DNA from: DATNPX01 sp036702975
GTDB lineage: Bacteria; Cyanobacteriota; Vampirovibrionia; Obscuribacterales; Obscuribacteraceae
Assembly (NCBI GenBank): GCA_036702975.1
Contig: DATNPX010000001.1
Coordinates: forward strand, 1-34,657
Length of the DNA stretch: 34,657 nucleotides
Reading direction: 5' to 3'
In this document: positions 24,201 to 30,757 of the stretch, in pieces
How the letters are laid out: the number at the start of each line of letters is the position of its first letter
Position numbering within the stretch: the stretch's first letter is position 1
Translations under genes and position numbers: made by a program
Notes under the pieces: model-generated
The model's input: only the letters and a program-made list of their open reading frames with translations
What the model was told of the DNA's origin: nothing
Database searches by the model: none

Positions 24201-27200
24201 GCCCGCGCCAACGGCTTCGGCTCCTTCGACCCTGCCTGCTTCAGGAGCTTCTGGTTCTTCTGCTAAGCCAAGTGCCGCTCCTTTGGGCACCTCGCCAGCA
24301 CAAGGTAACAATCAGTCTCCGATCAGACCGAATGCGCCTCAAGCGCCTGCCGGTGTGGGGCAAACGAATTTTGCCCCAGCTCCTGCTCCAGCTCCTGCGC
24401 AAGGTCAGCGCTCGCAGCCCGTGCAGCCGTCTAAGTTGCCGCAATCGTCCCAGCCGATAAATCCGGCACAGACCAAACCGGCTCAGGCTGCTCCGGCTGC
24501 TCCGACGGCTCCGGTTCCTCGTCCGCAGATTGCGGCTCAGGCGGACAGATTGCCCCAGGGTGGAGTTCCTGCTTCTGGTCCGCAGACTAATCCGAACTTT
24601 GCTTCTTCTCCTAATCCGGTTGGACCGGCAGCGGTTGTGCAAGCTCCGTCGTCTCCTCAGCAACCGTTCATGCAACAGCAGGGTCATCAGACTCCTCAGG
24701 TTCAAGCGAATGCCCGACCGTCCGCACAGCAAGGGCAACCTGGACAGATTCCCGCGCAGCCGTCTGGACAGGCTCCAATACAGCCGCAAGTCTCTCCAGT
24801 TGTTTCTAACCCGGTTGCTGCCCGTGCACCGCAGAGACCGGCAAGCGGTGCGCCACCAAATACGATACCACCATATGCCGCACAACCAGGGGTTCCGCAT
24901 GCAGGTGTGGGACAAAAAGCACCAGGACAGGTTGGTCCCGAAACCTATCCTGCACAACCTGTTTCGCGGGCACCTGGGCGGGATACGGCGGCACTCAATG
25001 TCTCTAATTTGCCCTCTCCCGAGGAGCTGCAGGCGAAGATTGTCGCTGAGGCGGCCCAGCTTCAGGGTCAGCAAGTGGACAAGAGAGTCAGTGATAGACG
25101 CCCGCTTCCTCAAGATTCTGCGGCTGGTACAGCTGGGCGGGTGATGCCTGCAAATCCCGCAAATCGACAGCCCGGAAATTTGAATGCGTCCTCAATGCCG
25201 GTTTCTTCGAGTGAGCAATCAGCTTTGCTTGACGGTTTGTTCGGTGTTGGAACGGCTCCTGCTTCTGTTCCTGCTTCTGCAAATCAACAGTTGGCACCTG
25301 CTGCGGAAGCGCCTAGTGATGCAGATTTTCCATCTACCGGTCCAACGCGATTGTCTGCAGATCTGGCACCACCGGTGGTGAAACGTGGGGCCAATCAGAA
25401 TGCGGGCATAGAGCGGAAGGTTGAGATTGAAGACGTTCCTGAGCATCTCGTGCGCGGATTTCAGTCTGCGATTGCTCAGTCAGCTGCGATGGCCGCTCAA
25501 CAAGCCGTGCCCGAAATGCAGCAGCCTTTGGAAGAACCGATTCTGCAGATGCAATCGCAAGTGCAACAGTCGCAGCCAGTACAGCCAGTACAGCCAGTAC
25601 AGCCAGTACGGCAGCAAGTTGTACCCTCGCAGCAGACCAAGCCGCCAGGTGTGCAGCAGATACCGCAACAGTTTGAACAAGAATCGCAACCAGCGCGAGT
25701 TCAGCAGGGTCAGCCTCTCCCAAGCGCTCAACCGCCTGTGCCGCAGGTTCCGCAGCCAGCCGCCCAGATGACGCTAGCTCAGGAAGAGGCTCCAATGGTG
25801 ACGCAGCAACGGGCTCAGCAAGCGGTATTGCAACAAGTTGCACCACAACAAACCTCACCGCAGCAAGCCGCGGAGTATCAAGCGGTATCGCAACAAGTTG
25901 CACCACAGCAAGCCGCACTACAACAAGCTGAACCACAGCAAATTCTGCAGCAAGCCCCGCAAGAGCCTACCCAACCGGCGGCGCCGCAGCCATTTCATCC
26001 GCTTGCGGCTTTGCAGCCCGCGCAAGATGCGGTGGAAGAACAAGTGCAACCTAGAGCCTGGACCTCTTCTTGGGAGCATCAGCAGGGTGTCGCGCCACAA
26101 AATCGTGTCGGTGAACAAGTCGGACAACAGCAAGCTATGCAGCCACAGCAGGTTCTGTCGCCACAGCAACAGTCAGTTCCGCAACATGATCCGAGAACAG
26201 CATCATCGTCGTTTCATCCGATGGGCCATCATCACGAACGTTCGATTCCGGCGACCCCGCCGTCTGTATTCGAGCCGCCGCCGGAGGTTATTGCGGCACA
26301 TGCAAATGAAATACCTTTGGGCGAGCTGAATCTAGATCAAAGTAGTGAACCCCAGGATTTTGGTGCCGCGCCACCGCCCCGCATGCACGAACATCCGCGT
26401 GAGCACGGTGTGCAAAATGATTCCGACTCGGATATTGGCGACTTGCTCGAATTGGCTGCCAAGGCTCCTTCTAAGAAGTCAAAGACGAAGAGTAAGGCTA
26501 AGAGTCAAGAGCGGAATCAGGCTGATTTGCAGTCGGATTTTGCAGCAGCTGCACCGACGGCACCAATGGCACCAACGGCACCAATGGCACCGACGGCACC
26601 AATGACACCAACGGCACCAACGACAGCAGCTGCCAGTTCGGCAGGTTCTGGCCAGCCATTTGAGGATTCGGGATACGGTGTGCCTCAGTTTGGTGGCAGT
26701 AACGCGGCTCGCCAACAGGCAGGATTACCAAACGCGCAACAGCAATCGCAACAGCTGCCGGTGTCGCAACAGCAAATGATGCAACAACCAATTCCACAGC
26801 AAGCGCAGCAACCGATGCCGCAGCCGACGCAGCCGCCGATGCCGCAATTGCCGCAGCCGCCGATACAGCAGCCGACGCAGCAACCAGTGTCGCATCACCC
26901 GCAGCAGCAGCCACCTGCACCGGCGCAGCAGCGGGAGACCCCGGTACCTTGGGGAGAGCAAGTGCGCCAGCTGCAGCAGGGAAATCAAGTTTATAAACCG
27001 CCTGATGTGCCGGATCATCTGCCGCGCTGTCCGCATTGCTATGTGCCATTGGAAGGTGGTTCGCGCTTCTGTGGGGAATGCGGATATACGTTGCCGGAGC
27101 GCATTCCCATGTGCCAGCAGTGTTCGTCACCGCTTGAACCTGGAGCAAAATTCTGTGGGGAGTGCGGTGCGCGCCAGGTTCCGACACAACAGGTTGGACC

Positions 27201-27369
27201 GGCTCCTCGAACGATTGCATCGCAAATCGGTGTAACACCAGATCAATTGGTTGGCGTGCCGTATGAGGCGATGGCTACTCGAGATGGCTTCAAGCAGTGG
27301 CTGAGTGCACTCAATCCGCAGCGTCATCAGGCATGGATGATCAAGATATTGAAAATGCTTGAGCAATAA
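21220..27369 (+). CDS. Giant UvrD/Rep-type helicase with N-terminal DUF559/Vsr-like nuclease domain and C-terminal double zinc ribbon
   Basis: 2049 residues. Residues 1-200 are unassigned. About 205-310 resemble the DUF559/Vsr-type PD-(D/E)xK fold: KAEYLLFKALKERGLEVVPQ, D243 in LDFAL, E256-V-E258, GWKIIRFSTAEI. The SF1A helicase follows: Walker A GGAGTGKSS (354-362), Walker B LVDEYQEAT (about 549-557), NEDESIYETKGS, EKNWRSHP, IHETKGREF (889-897) and EEERRLFYVAFTRAKEL (about 917-933). Residues about 966-1930 are Pro/Gln/Ala-rich and probably disordered, with DNA tandem repeats. Residues about 1937-1990 hold two zinc ribbons (CPHC...CGEC; CQQC...CGEC), then a helical end. The start is TTG; an ATG at 21289 is an alternative. 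Likely acts on damaged or foreign DNA (inference). No partner gene is adjacent. Confidence 0.88.
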   Translation: MEVVKSCPVPKGHKLITPTPPNAMSESSPQDCRDAIHWFIDNAGLYISSTRGVFATDFSEEQEAVLEAAIINLKARNVHPVVLTGETLYKQADYLWKSSLEQASFGRPVASKLELEISGSEFVIVKDLEAPETAHHLWYLFHHLFYPRALFNRPLLVTSPLGYDEFVTYGAGCDDLEFAGRKVTWEKLLWTLNASTMDLPHFSKLKADGITPMLKAEYLLFKALKERGLEVVPQHVIGDYMLDFALFEKHNKINIEVEVFATIDHNKPSGQEVKRNLQLLNDGWKIIRFSTAEILHSVSSCVDAVEEVWQQGRKKSPSGRVVSGTQPTAVADLPVDDDSQRFAITHGAGPAAVEGGAGTGKSSCVVHRAAYLLAQGVAPEKILVITHSNDCVKHLKAGLEACADRSLAQRVPFYCWHDLGFKLLKENLSAIKRKPPVKVEGNPQKVLKRLLDKSKKDLDPTLLELSEELDEFTLSSLVSLYKANLVSPRHLKERAKTEIDELVARVFQAYEDQLQKANRIDRDDMVSLAAQLLVDDADVRAKHQYQYEFVLVDEYQEATAAGDLLARLLAFPQDNVYLVGNEDESIYETKGSLPRLMSEVSIRLPNARCYMLEKNWRSHPVIVDHAKQLLNGLTRRRIQKDMISGWGAAPTTAIIGPQVLDSETAEAEWVGDEIGILIDSGRTAEEIAVIYHEHRYATLLEESISRRGIRCITTNSQSALLPDEAGDVMAFLTLVMDPDGPKARESFERICHLRVKEVNPALSATIASFAESNNLSYLKGIEIYWQAVQDPSCRELEQLVRIIRTMHQEKLPPAETISLLKRTQRLGEYYNSIKVPPGVVYEPMRKLGLLEEEARKFQSVTEFVKSQQAIQQAASGQGANDKAVHVLNIHETKGREFPVAFVVGMAEGLLPNFSADVEEERRLFYVAFTRAKELVYLSYPTSFAGEAVGPSHFLVDARLILPTAVRPAQIAGAAIAPAPTAAPAPAPAQAPAAVPAPTASAPSTLPASGASGSSAKPSAAPLGTSPAQGNNQSPIRPNAPQAPAGVGQTNFAPAPAPAPAQGQRSQPVQPSKLPQSSQPINPAQTKPAQAAPAAPTAPVPRPQIAAQADRLPQGGVPASGPQTNPNFASSPNPVGPAAVVQAPSSPQQPFMQQQGHQTPQVQANARPSAQQGQPGQIPAQPSGQAPIQPQVSPVVSNPVAARAPQRPASGAPPNTIPPYAAQPGVPHAGVGQKAPGQVGPETYPAQPVSRAPGRDTAALNVSNLPSPEELQAKIVAEAAQLQGQQVDKRVSDRRPLPQDSAAGTAGRVMPANPANRQPGNLNASSMPVSSSEQSALLDGLFGVGTAPASVPASANQQLAPAAEAPSDADFPSTGPTRLSADLAPPVVKRGANQNAGIERKVEIEDVPEHLVRGFQSAIAQSAAMAAQQAVPEMQQPLEEPILQMQSQVQQSQPVQPVQPVQPVRQQVVPSQQTKPPGVQQIPQQFEQESQPARVQQGQPLPSAQPPVPQVPQPAAQMTLAQEEAPMVTQQRAQQAVLQQVAPQQTSPQQAAEYQAVSQQVAPQQAALQQAEPQQILQQAPQEPTQPAAPQPFHPLAALQPAQDAVEEQVQPRAWTSSWEHQQGVAPQNRVGEQVGQQQAMQPQQVLSPQQQSVPQHDPRTASSSFHPMGHHHERSIPATPPSVFEPPPEVIAAHANEIPLGELNLDQSSEPQDFGAAPPPRMHEHPREHGVQNDSDSDIGDLLELAAKAPSKKSKTKSKAKSQERNQADLQSDFAAAAPTAPMAPTAPMAPTAPMTPTAPTTAAASSAGSGQPFEDSGYGVPQFGGSNAARQQAGLPNAQQQSQQLPVSQQQMMQQPIPQQAQQPMPQPTQPPMPQLPQPPIQQPTQQPVSHHPQQQPPAPAQQRETPVPWGEQVRQLQQGNQVYKPPDVPDHLPRCPHCYVPLEGGSRFCGECGYTLPERIPMCQQCSSPLEPGAKFCGECGARQVPTQQVGPAPRTIASQIGVTPDQLVGVPYEAMATRDGFKQWLSALNPQRHQAWMIKILKMLEQ
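25573..25608 (+). repeat. 9-bp tandem repeat (VQP) in helicase gene
   Basis: Four exact copies of CAGCCAGTA, encoding Gln-Pro-Val units in the low-complexity region. Confidence 0.95.
26551..26622 (+). repeat. 9-bp tandem repeat (AP-M/T) in helicase gene
   Basis: Eight near-identical 9-nt units of the type GCACCAAYG, encoding alternating APT/APM, just before the zinc-ribbon end. A length-variable tract is likely. Confidence 0.95.
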
Positions 27370-27402
27370 TCAGAAGCGGAATCTGTCCTATGGCTTTGTG
27401 TC

Positions 27403-27828
27403 TTATGGACTTGGGTCGGATTCAGTTTGAGACATCCTAACTGGTTTTTTTCGGGCTTGTGCCTTTGTTTGCATGCGCGTAGCATCGCCGAAATAAAAAT
27501 CTAGAATGTCTGCCACGGCTTGATCAGGCGTGCTCCACTCATCGAAGAAATCGCCTGGTCCTGGTCCGGGGCAGTATTCTTCGCCTAGCACAAACCACAA
27601 GTCATGGTTCCCGAACAGCCAAACCATGGGCGCATTGAAACGAACTTCTTCACCGGTCTCGATGTCTAGCACCAATGAAGAAGAGTAGTCAGGAATGAAA
27701 TTACCTTCCACATTCTCAGGCTTCCCGACGCGAACACCGTCCGGATAAATATGATCCGACCACGTTGGCTCACTGACAAAAAGCCCGCGCGACCTAAGTT
27801 TTTGAATCGATTTCTCTGGGATTTTCAT
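27403..27828 (-). CDS. Hypothetical protein, 141 aa
   Basis: ATG at 27828 with AAAGAGA just upstream. The protein begins MKIPEKSIQKLRSRGLFVSE and is acidic and aromatic in the middle (VWLFGNHDLWFVLGEEYCPG, DFFDEWSTPDQAVADILDFYFGD), with a basic C-terminal tail. There is no signal peptide or membrane segment. Size, acidity and location in an accessory region with a toxin-like gene would fit an immunity or antitoxin-type protein, but no domain is recognised. Convergent with the helicase gene. Confidence 0.6.
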   Translation of the reverse strand: MKIPEKSIQKLRSRGLFVSEPTWSDHIYPDGVRVGKPENVEGNFIPDYSSSLVLDIETGEEVRFNAPMVWLFGNHDLWFVLGEEYCPGPGPGDFFDEWSTPDQAVADILDFYFGDATRMQTKAQARKKPVRMSQTESDPSP

Positions 27829-28198
27829 AATCTCTTTCTATGCTTCCTTGTTTATTCTCACCGATATAAGGCTGTGCAATGTGATTGCTGTGCAAGAATC
27901 TTGCGAGCAAGAGCAGATTGTGTCGGCGTGGTTTTCTGATAAATCGATTGGCTACATCTCGCTGTTATCTGTTTTGCAGTCCCGTGCTTAATCTTAATAA
28001 AGATGGTAGGACAATAATTTCATACATGGTTGTGCGCGCGTGAATAAGCATGTGAGCCAGCTTCTTCATTTTGAGCCTTTAACAAGTCCAAAACGTCTTC
28101 GCCCTAGGAACACTCTAAACTACCTCCAACTTGAAAATCGCAAAGCACAAGGAGTTCTGATTTGGTCAGGTCGATAGGACTATTTAAGGGAAACAACC
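27829..28198. other. Intergenic region between divergent hypothetical genes
   Basis: 370 bp, AT-rich at 27840-28030. It must hold the promoters of the genes at 27403 and 28199. I see no confident promoter, repeat or RNA structure. AAGGGA at 28186-28191 is the ribosome binding site of the 28199 gene. Confidence 0.5.
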
Positions 28199-29128
28199 AT
28201 GCTTACTGAGGCCTATGCCCATGTCAAAAGGACCTGGAATCATGTTTTAAGCGGGCACTCCTCTACTTCCGAAAAAGTAGAAGCTGCCGCGGAGGCTGCA
28301 GTAGCAGTGGCTGCCGCCGTGGGCTGCTCGAAGTTCGGGCTGTGGAAAATCGCGGGTGAGTCGAAAGCAGTTCTGCATGAGTCAAAGACGGTACTGCCTC
28401 AATTACTGATTAGCGATGGGAAGGCCGCTGTTGCCGCCTCCGGTGCAGAGGCGCTTGTAGGGGCAGAGGTGACAGCCTCAAAGGCTGCAGAGGTTATTAC
28501 TCCCACAGTTTTTAAGCTACCTAAACCCTCGATTGAACGCGCACTTGAAGTAATGCGAAATCGCTCTCCTGAGACTTTTGTTGATGAAAGCGCACCACTC
28601 GAGGCTGGCTGGCATGTTTCACGCATCCGCTACGCGATGCAGGATAAACTCAAGGCCGCACTGGGTATTCCCGAAGGTTTTGATGTGAAGTATTCTGATA
28701 TTTCCCGGATGAAACAGGATGTGCCGAAAGCATTTCCCGTACCGGGCGGACTCTCTGTTTTGGAGACCGAGCCTGCCTTCATCAGAGGATATGAAAGATT
28801 TGGCTTGGTGCGCAAGTTAACAGTGGACTACACGGGCCATCGCGCCACGATAACTGCAGAAAATTCGGTTGAGGGCTTGATGTTACAAGATATAGCGCGC
28901 ATTCACTTGACTGAATTTCCGGAGCGCATAGTTGAACAGCCAGATAATCCGTTTGCACGTGGTGAGATTCAAAACTTGCACTATGCCAAACAAACGGAAG
29001 TCAACGGTGTCAGTCTGAAAGACGTGCAATTACGATGGGATGGTGCTAAGCCCCAAGGATTTTATACCGATGCTACCGGTCAAAGACATTCTGCTGACTG
29101 GTTGATCAAATACAGGCAGTTTGGTTGA
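28199..29128 (+). CDS. Hypothetical protein, 309 aa
   Basis: ATG with AAGGGA about 8 nt upstream. Residues 25-45 are Ala/Val-rich (VEAAAEAAVAVAAAVG) but too Glu/Cys-interrupted for a sure membrane helix. Residues about 60-100 are Ala/Glu-rich helices. The C-terminal two-thirds is a mixed globular sequence ending GFYTDATGQRHSADWLIKYRQFG. No family is recognised. The N-terminal Ala-rich module followed by a globular C-terminal domain is compatible with an effector-type protein (speculation). A GNRA-type hairpin lies 60 bp downstream. Confidence 0.65.
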   Translation: MLTEAYAHVKRTWNHVLSGHSSTSEKVEAAAEAAVAVAAAVGCSKFGLWKIAGESKAVLHESKTVLPQLLISDGKAAVAASGAEALVGAEVTASKAAEVITPTVFKLPKPSIERALEVMRNRSPETFVDESAPLEAGWHVSRIRYAMQDKLKAALGIPEGFDVKYSDISRMKQDVPKAFPVPGGLSVLETEPAFIRGYERFGLVRKLTVDYTGHRATITAENSVEGLMLQDIARIHLTEFPERIVEQPDNPFARGEIQNLHYAKQTEVNGVSLKDVQLRWDGAKPQGFYTDATGQRHSADWLIKYRQFG

Positions 29129-29155
29129 TGCGAATTCCAAAACGTGACTGGGACA

Positions 29156-29207
29156 GGTTCTACTAGAACCGACCTACAAAAATCTGGCCGATTCGGAAAC
29201 GAATCGG
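29156..29207. repeat. Two adjacent hairpins, one with a GAAA tetraloop
   Basis: GGTTCTACTAGAACC (29156-29170) has 7-bp arms around one base. CCGATTCG-GAAA-CGAATCGG (29188-29207) is an 8-bp stem with a GAAA loop. On the minus strand the second is followed within 4 nt by five T, so it could be a terminator for leftward transcription. On the plus strand it follows the 28199 gene without a T-tract. Confidence 0.65.
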
Positions 29208-29355
29208 TGTGTGGTGAATAACGTCAAGTAGAACTTCCGCTCGTGTTGCCTCACGCAACAATCTTACCGTGCCTTTTGTTCAGTGGTGTTGGACAGAAAA
29301 GCGAGATGTTCAGTGAGCGTTCATCGAGACATCTTGTGATACTGTAGTGACCGAC

Positions 29356-29436
29356 ATGGTTCTGAACGTTCCAATGGCGATTTCCCAATATTTGAAGGGC
29401 TTGCGCAACAAGATCGGGCACGATTTACTATTGTAA
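29356..29436 (+). pseudogene. Nudix hydrolase N-terminal remnant
   Basis: ATG at 29356 opens MVLNVPMAISQYLKGLRNK, IGHDLLL, then TAA at 29434. The 'YLxxLRxKIGHDLLL' stretch is typical of a Nudix hydrolase N-terminus just before the MutT-fold core. The ATG frame from 29436 continues MPVQKVLIKRRAQF before a stop, which resembles the next Nudix strand (VLLQRR). The Nudix box is absent. So this is a truncated, frameshifted fragment. Confidence 0.5.
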
Positions 29437-29816
29437 TGCCGGTTCAGAAAGTCCTTATCAAGCGACGGGCGCAGTTTTGACCAGATCCTTACCGAGAAAA
29501 TCGGACGTCAACCAGGACAGCGAATTAAGTCGGATCGCTTGGCACCAAAGGTCGTGAAGCTTGTTGATGAAGGCGTCTCCTACCGCCGAATAGCGAAGCA
29601 TGCTCAGACAACATTTCAGGAGAAGAAGCTGAGCGGCTTGACACGCTTGAATCTCACATTCGTGACATCTATGCACGCTGGCTGGATAGCGTTATTGATG
29701 GAGACTCCAACGCTATAAGCAAAGTGTTATTTGAGCATCATCCTGGACATGCAGCGAATCCCGATTTCACGAAAGAGCAATTTATACAGTTGCTTTATGG
29801 TGATCCATCTGCTTAG
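29437..29816 (+). pseudogene. Decayed serine-recombinase (resolvase) C-terminal remnant and adjoining frameshifted ORF
   Basis: One plus frame reads TEKIGRQPGQRIKSDRLAPK then VVKLVDEGVSYRRIAKHAQ (about 29499-29610). This is the linker and helix-turn-helix seen at the C-terminal end of resolvase/invertase-type recombinases. Coding then seems to shift: another frame without a start codon runs EEAERLDTLESHIRDIYARW...FIQLLYGDPSA and stops at 29814-29816. No catalytic domain is left. This is probable debris of a mobile element. The second part may belong to a different gene. Confidence 0.45.
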
Positions 29817-29952
29817 CACGGTCAATTACCTAATTATCAATTGCTGTTAAGCAGCTTGGCGTGCGTTTTCGTTCCATTGCGACTCGGACCCCGAATGATA
29901 TTGACGGCATTGCCCAAATTTAACTGCGGCCGATACAAATCAATTTGCGAAA

Positions 29953-30228
29953 TCAAAAGAGACTCCGATGTGTTGCCACTTGGATTAAGCCGAGCTTCCT
30001 CGCAACGGCAAGCGAGGACTCATTGCTCCAGCTCGTGCTGTAAATAGGAAGCAGACCCAGCTTGCGGATCATCTTCGTCCACGACTCCGTCACTCTCCCC
30101 GCCAGTCCACGTCTGCGCCAGCTCTCGTGCGTCTCAAGCCCGACTTCTGCGTCCAGGGTGGAGCGCCGCGCGCAAAAACAGATACTGACCTTGCTTATGA
30201 ACCAACGATTCTCATGAGTCTGATTCAC
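29953..30228 (-). CDS. GNAT acetyltransferase, short or truncated (C-terminal half only)
   Basis: 91 residues. The sequence EVGLETHESWRRRGLAGRV, then PIYSTSWSNESSLAVARKLG, matches the acetyl-CoA-binding and C-terminal half of GNAT enzymes that normally have about 200 or more residues. The GTG start overlaps the stop of the upstream gene (GTGA), which looks like operon coupling, but the N-terminal half of the fold is missing. It is either a truncated gene fused to the end of the toxin-immunity operon or a pseudogene. Enzyme activity is doubtful. Confidence 0.55.
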   Translation of the reverse strand: MNQTHENRWFISKVSICFCARRSTLDAEVGLETHESWRRRGLAGRVTESWTKMIRKLGLLPIYSTSWSNESSLAVARKLGLIQVATHRSLF

Positions 30229-30740
30229 ATTTTGCTGAATGAAGCCGCGCCGATATTTGGCAAATGCTCACTATGTCTTGATTGATAGAAAGCCAAAATG
30301 GCTTTGTACAGCTGTTTAAGCATGGACTCGTCCTTCACACCGGTAGCGTATTCTTTAGGTGCTATGACAGAAGAACCTTCTACAGCAAATTGATATTCGG
30401 TCTCACCAGTGCACCCCACAAATTGAACAGCATAGACCTCACCATCAACTGTGCTAGATGGTGACTTAACGGATATGCAGACAGGTATGAGCCTTGAATC
30501 CAACGATGAACCCATCGTTCGGCACCGATCGAATGAACTTATTGCTTGTTGCAGGCAATCCGCACCGATGTCATCATAGGTCGCAAAATAAAACTCACGT
30601 TGATCGGAAACCAAAACGCTAGAATCTGGGCTGCGATCGAATGAAAACGTATATTCTTTGCTGCCGTTTTTGCCTTCGAAACGCACACGATAGCGGTCGA
30701 TATCATCAAGCATTATGGCAATTGGCTGTAGTCTAATCAC
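30225..30740 (-). CDS. Candidate immunity protein of the adjacent toxin-like gene
   Basis: The frame opens at an ATG (30764) overlapping the toxin end, but an excellent ribosome binding site, AAAGGAGGTG (30757-30748), lies 9 nt before a GTG at 30740, giving 171 residues. It looks internally duplicated: DRYRVRFEGKNGSKEYTFSFD and DGEVYAVQFVGCTGETEYQFAVEG both read V.F.G..G..EY.F. It is soluble, with no signal. Placement immediately downstream of a polymorphic-toxin-like gene, with its RBS just after the toxin stop codon, is the usual position of cognate immunity genes. Function is inferred from context only; no known immunity family is recognised. Confidence 0.6.
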   Translation of the reverse strand: MIRLQPIAIMLDDIDRYRVRFEGKNGSKEYTFSFDRSPDSSVLVSDQREFYFATYDDIGADCLQQAISSFDRCRTMGSSLDSRLIPVCISVKSPSSTVDGEVYAVQFVGCTGETEYQFAVEGSSVIAPKEYATGVKDESMLKQLYKAILAFYQSRHSEHLPNIGAASFSKM

Positions 30741-30757
30741 GTGATTGCACCTCCTTT

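Noticed and set aside
24241..25113. Long minus-strand and alternative-frame ORFs (e.g. 24241-25113, 25334-25936, 26498-27238) inside the helicase gene
   Set aside because: They are composition shadows of the Pro/Gln/Ala-rich region, giving Arg/Leu/Ser-rich or Ala/Val-rich translations with no domain or ribosome binding site.
29458..29676. 72-aa minus-strand ORF
   Set aside because: The opposite strand carries recognisable recombinase-like sequence, so this is a shadow.
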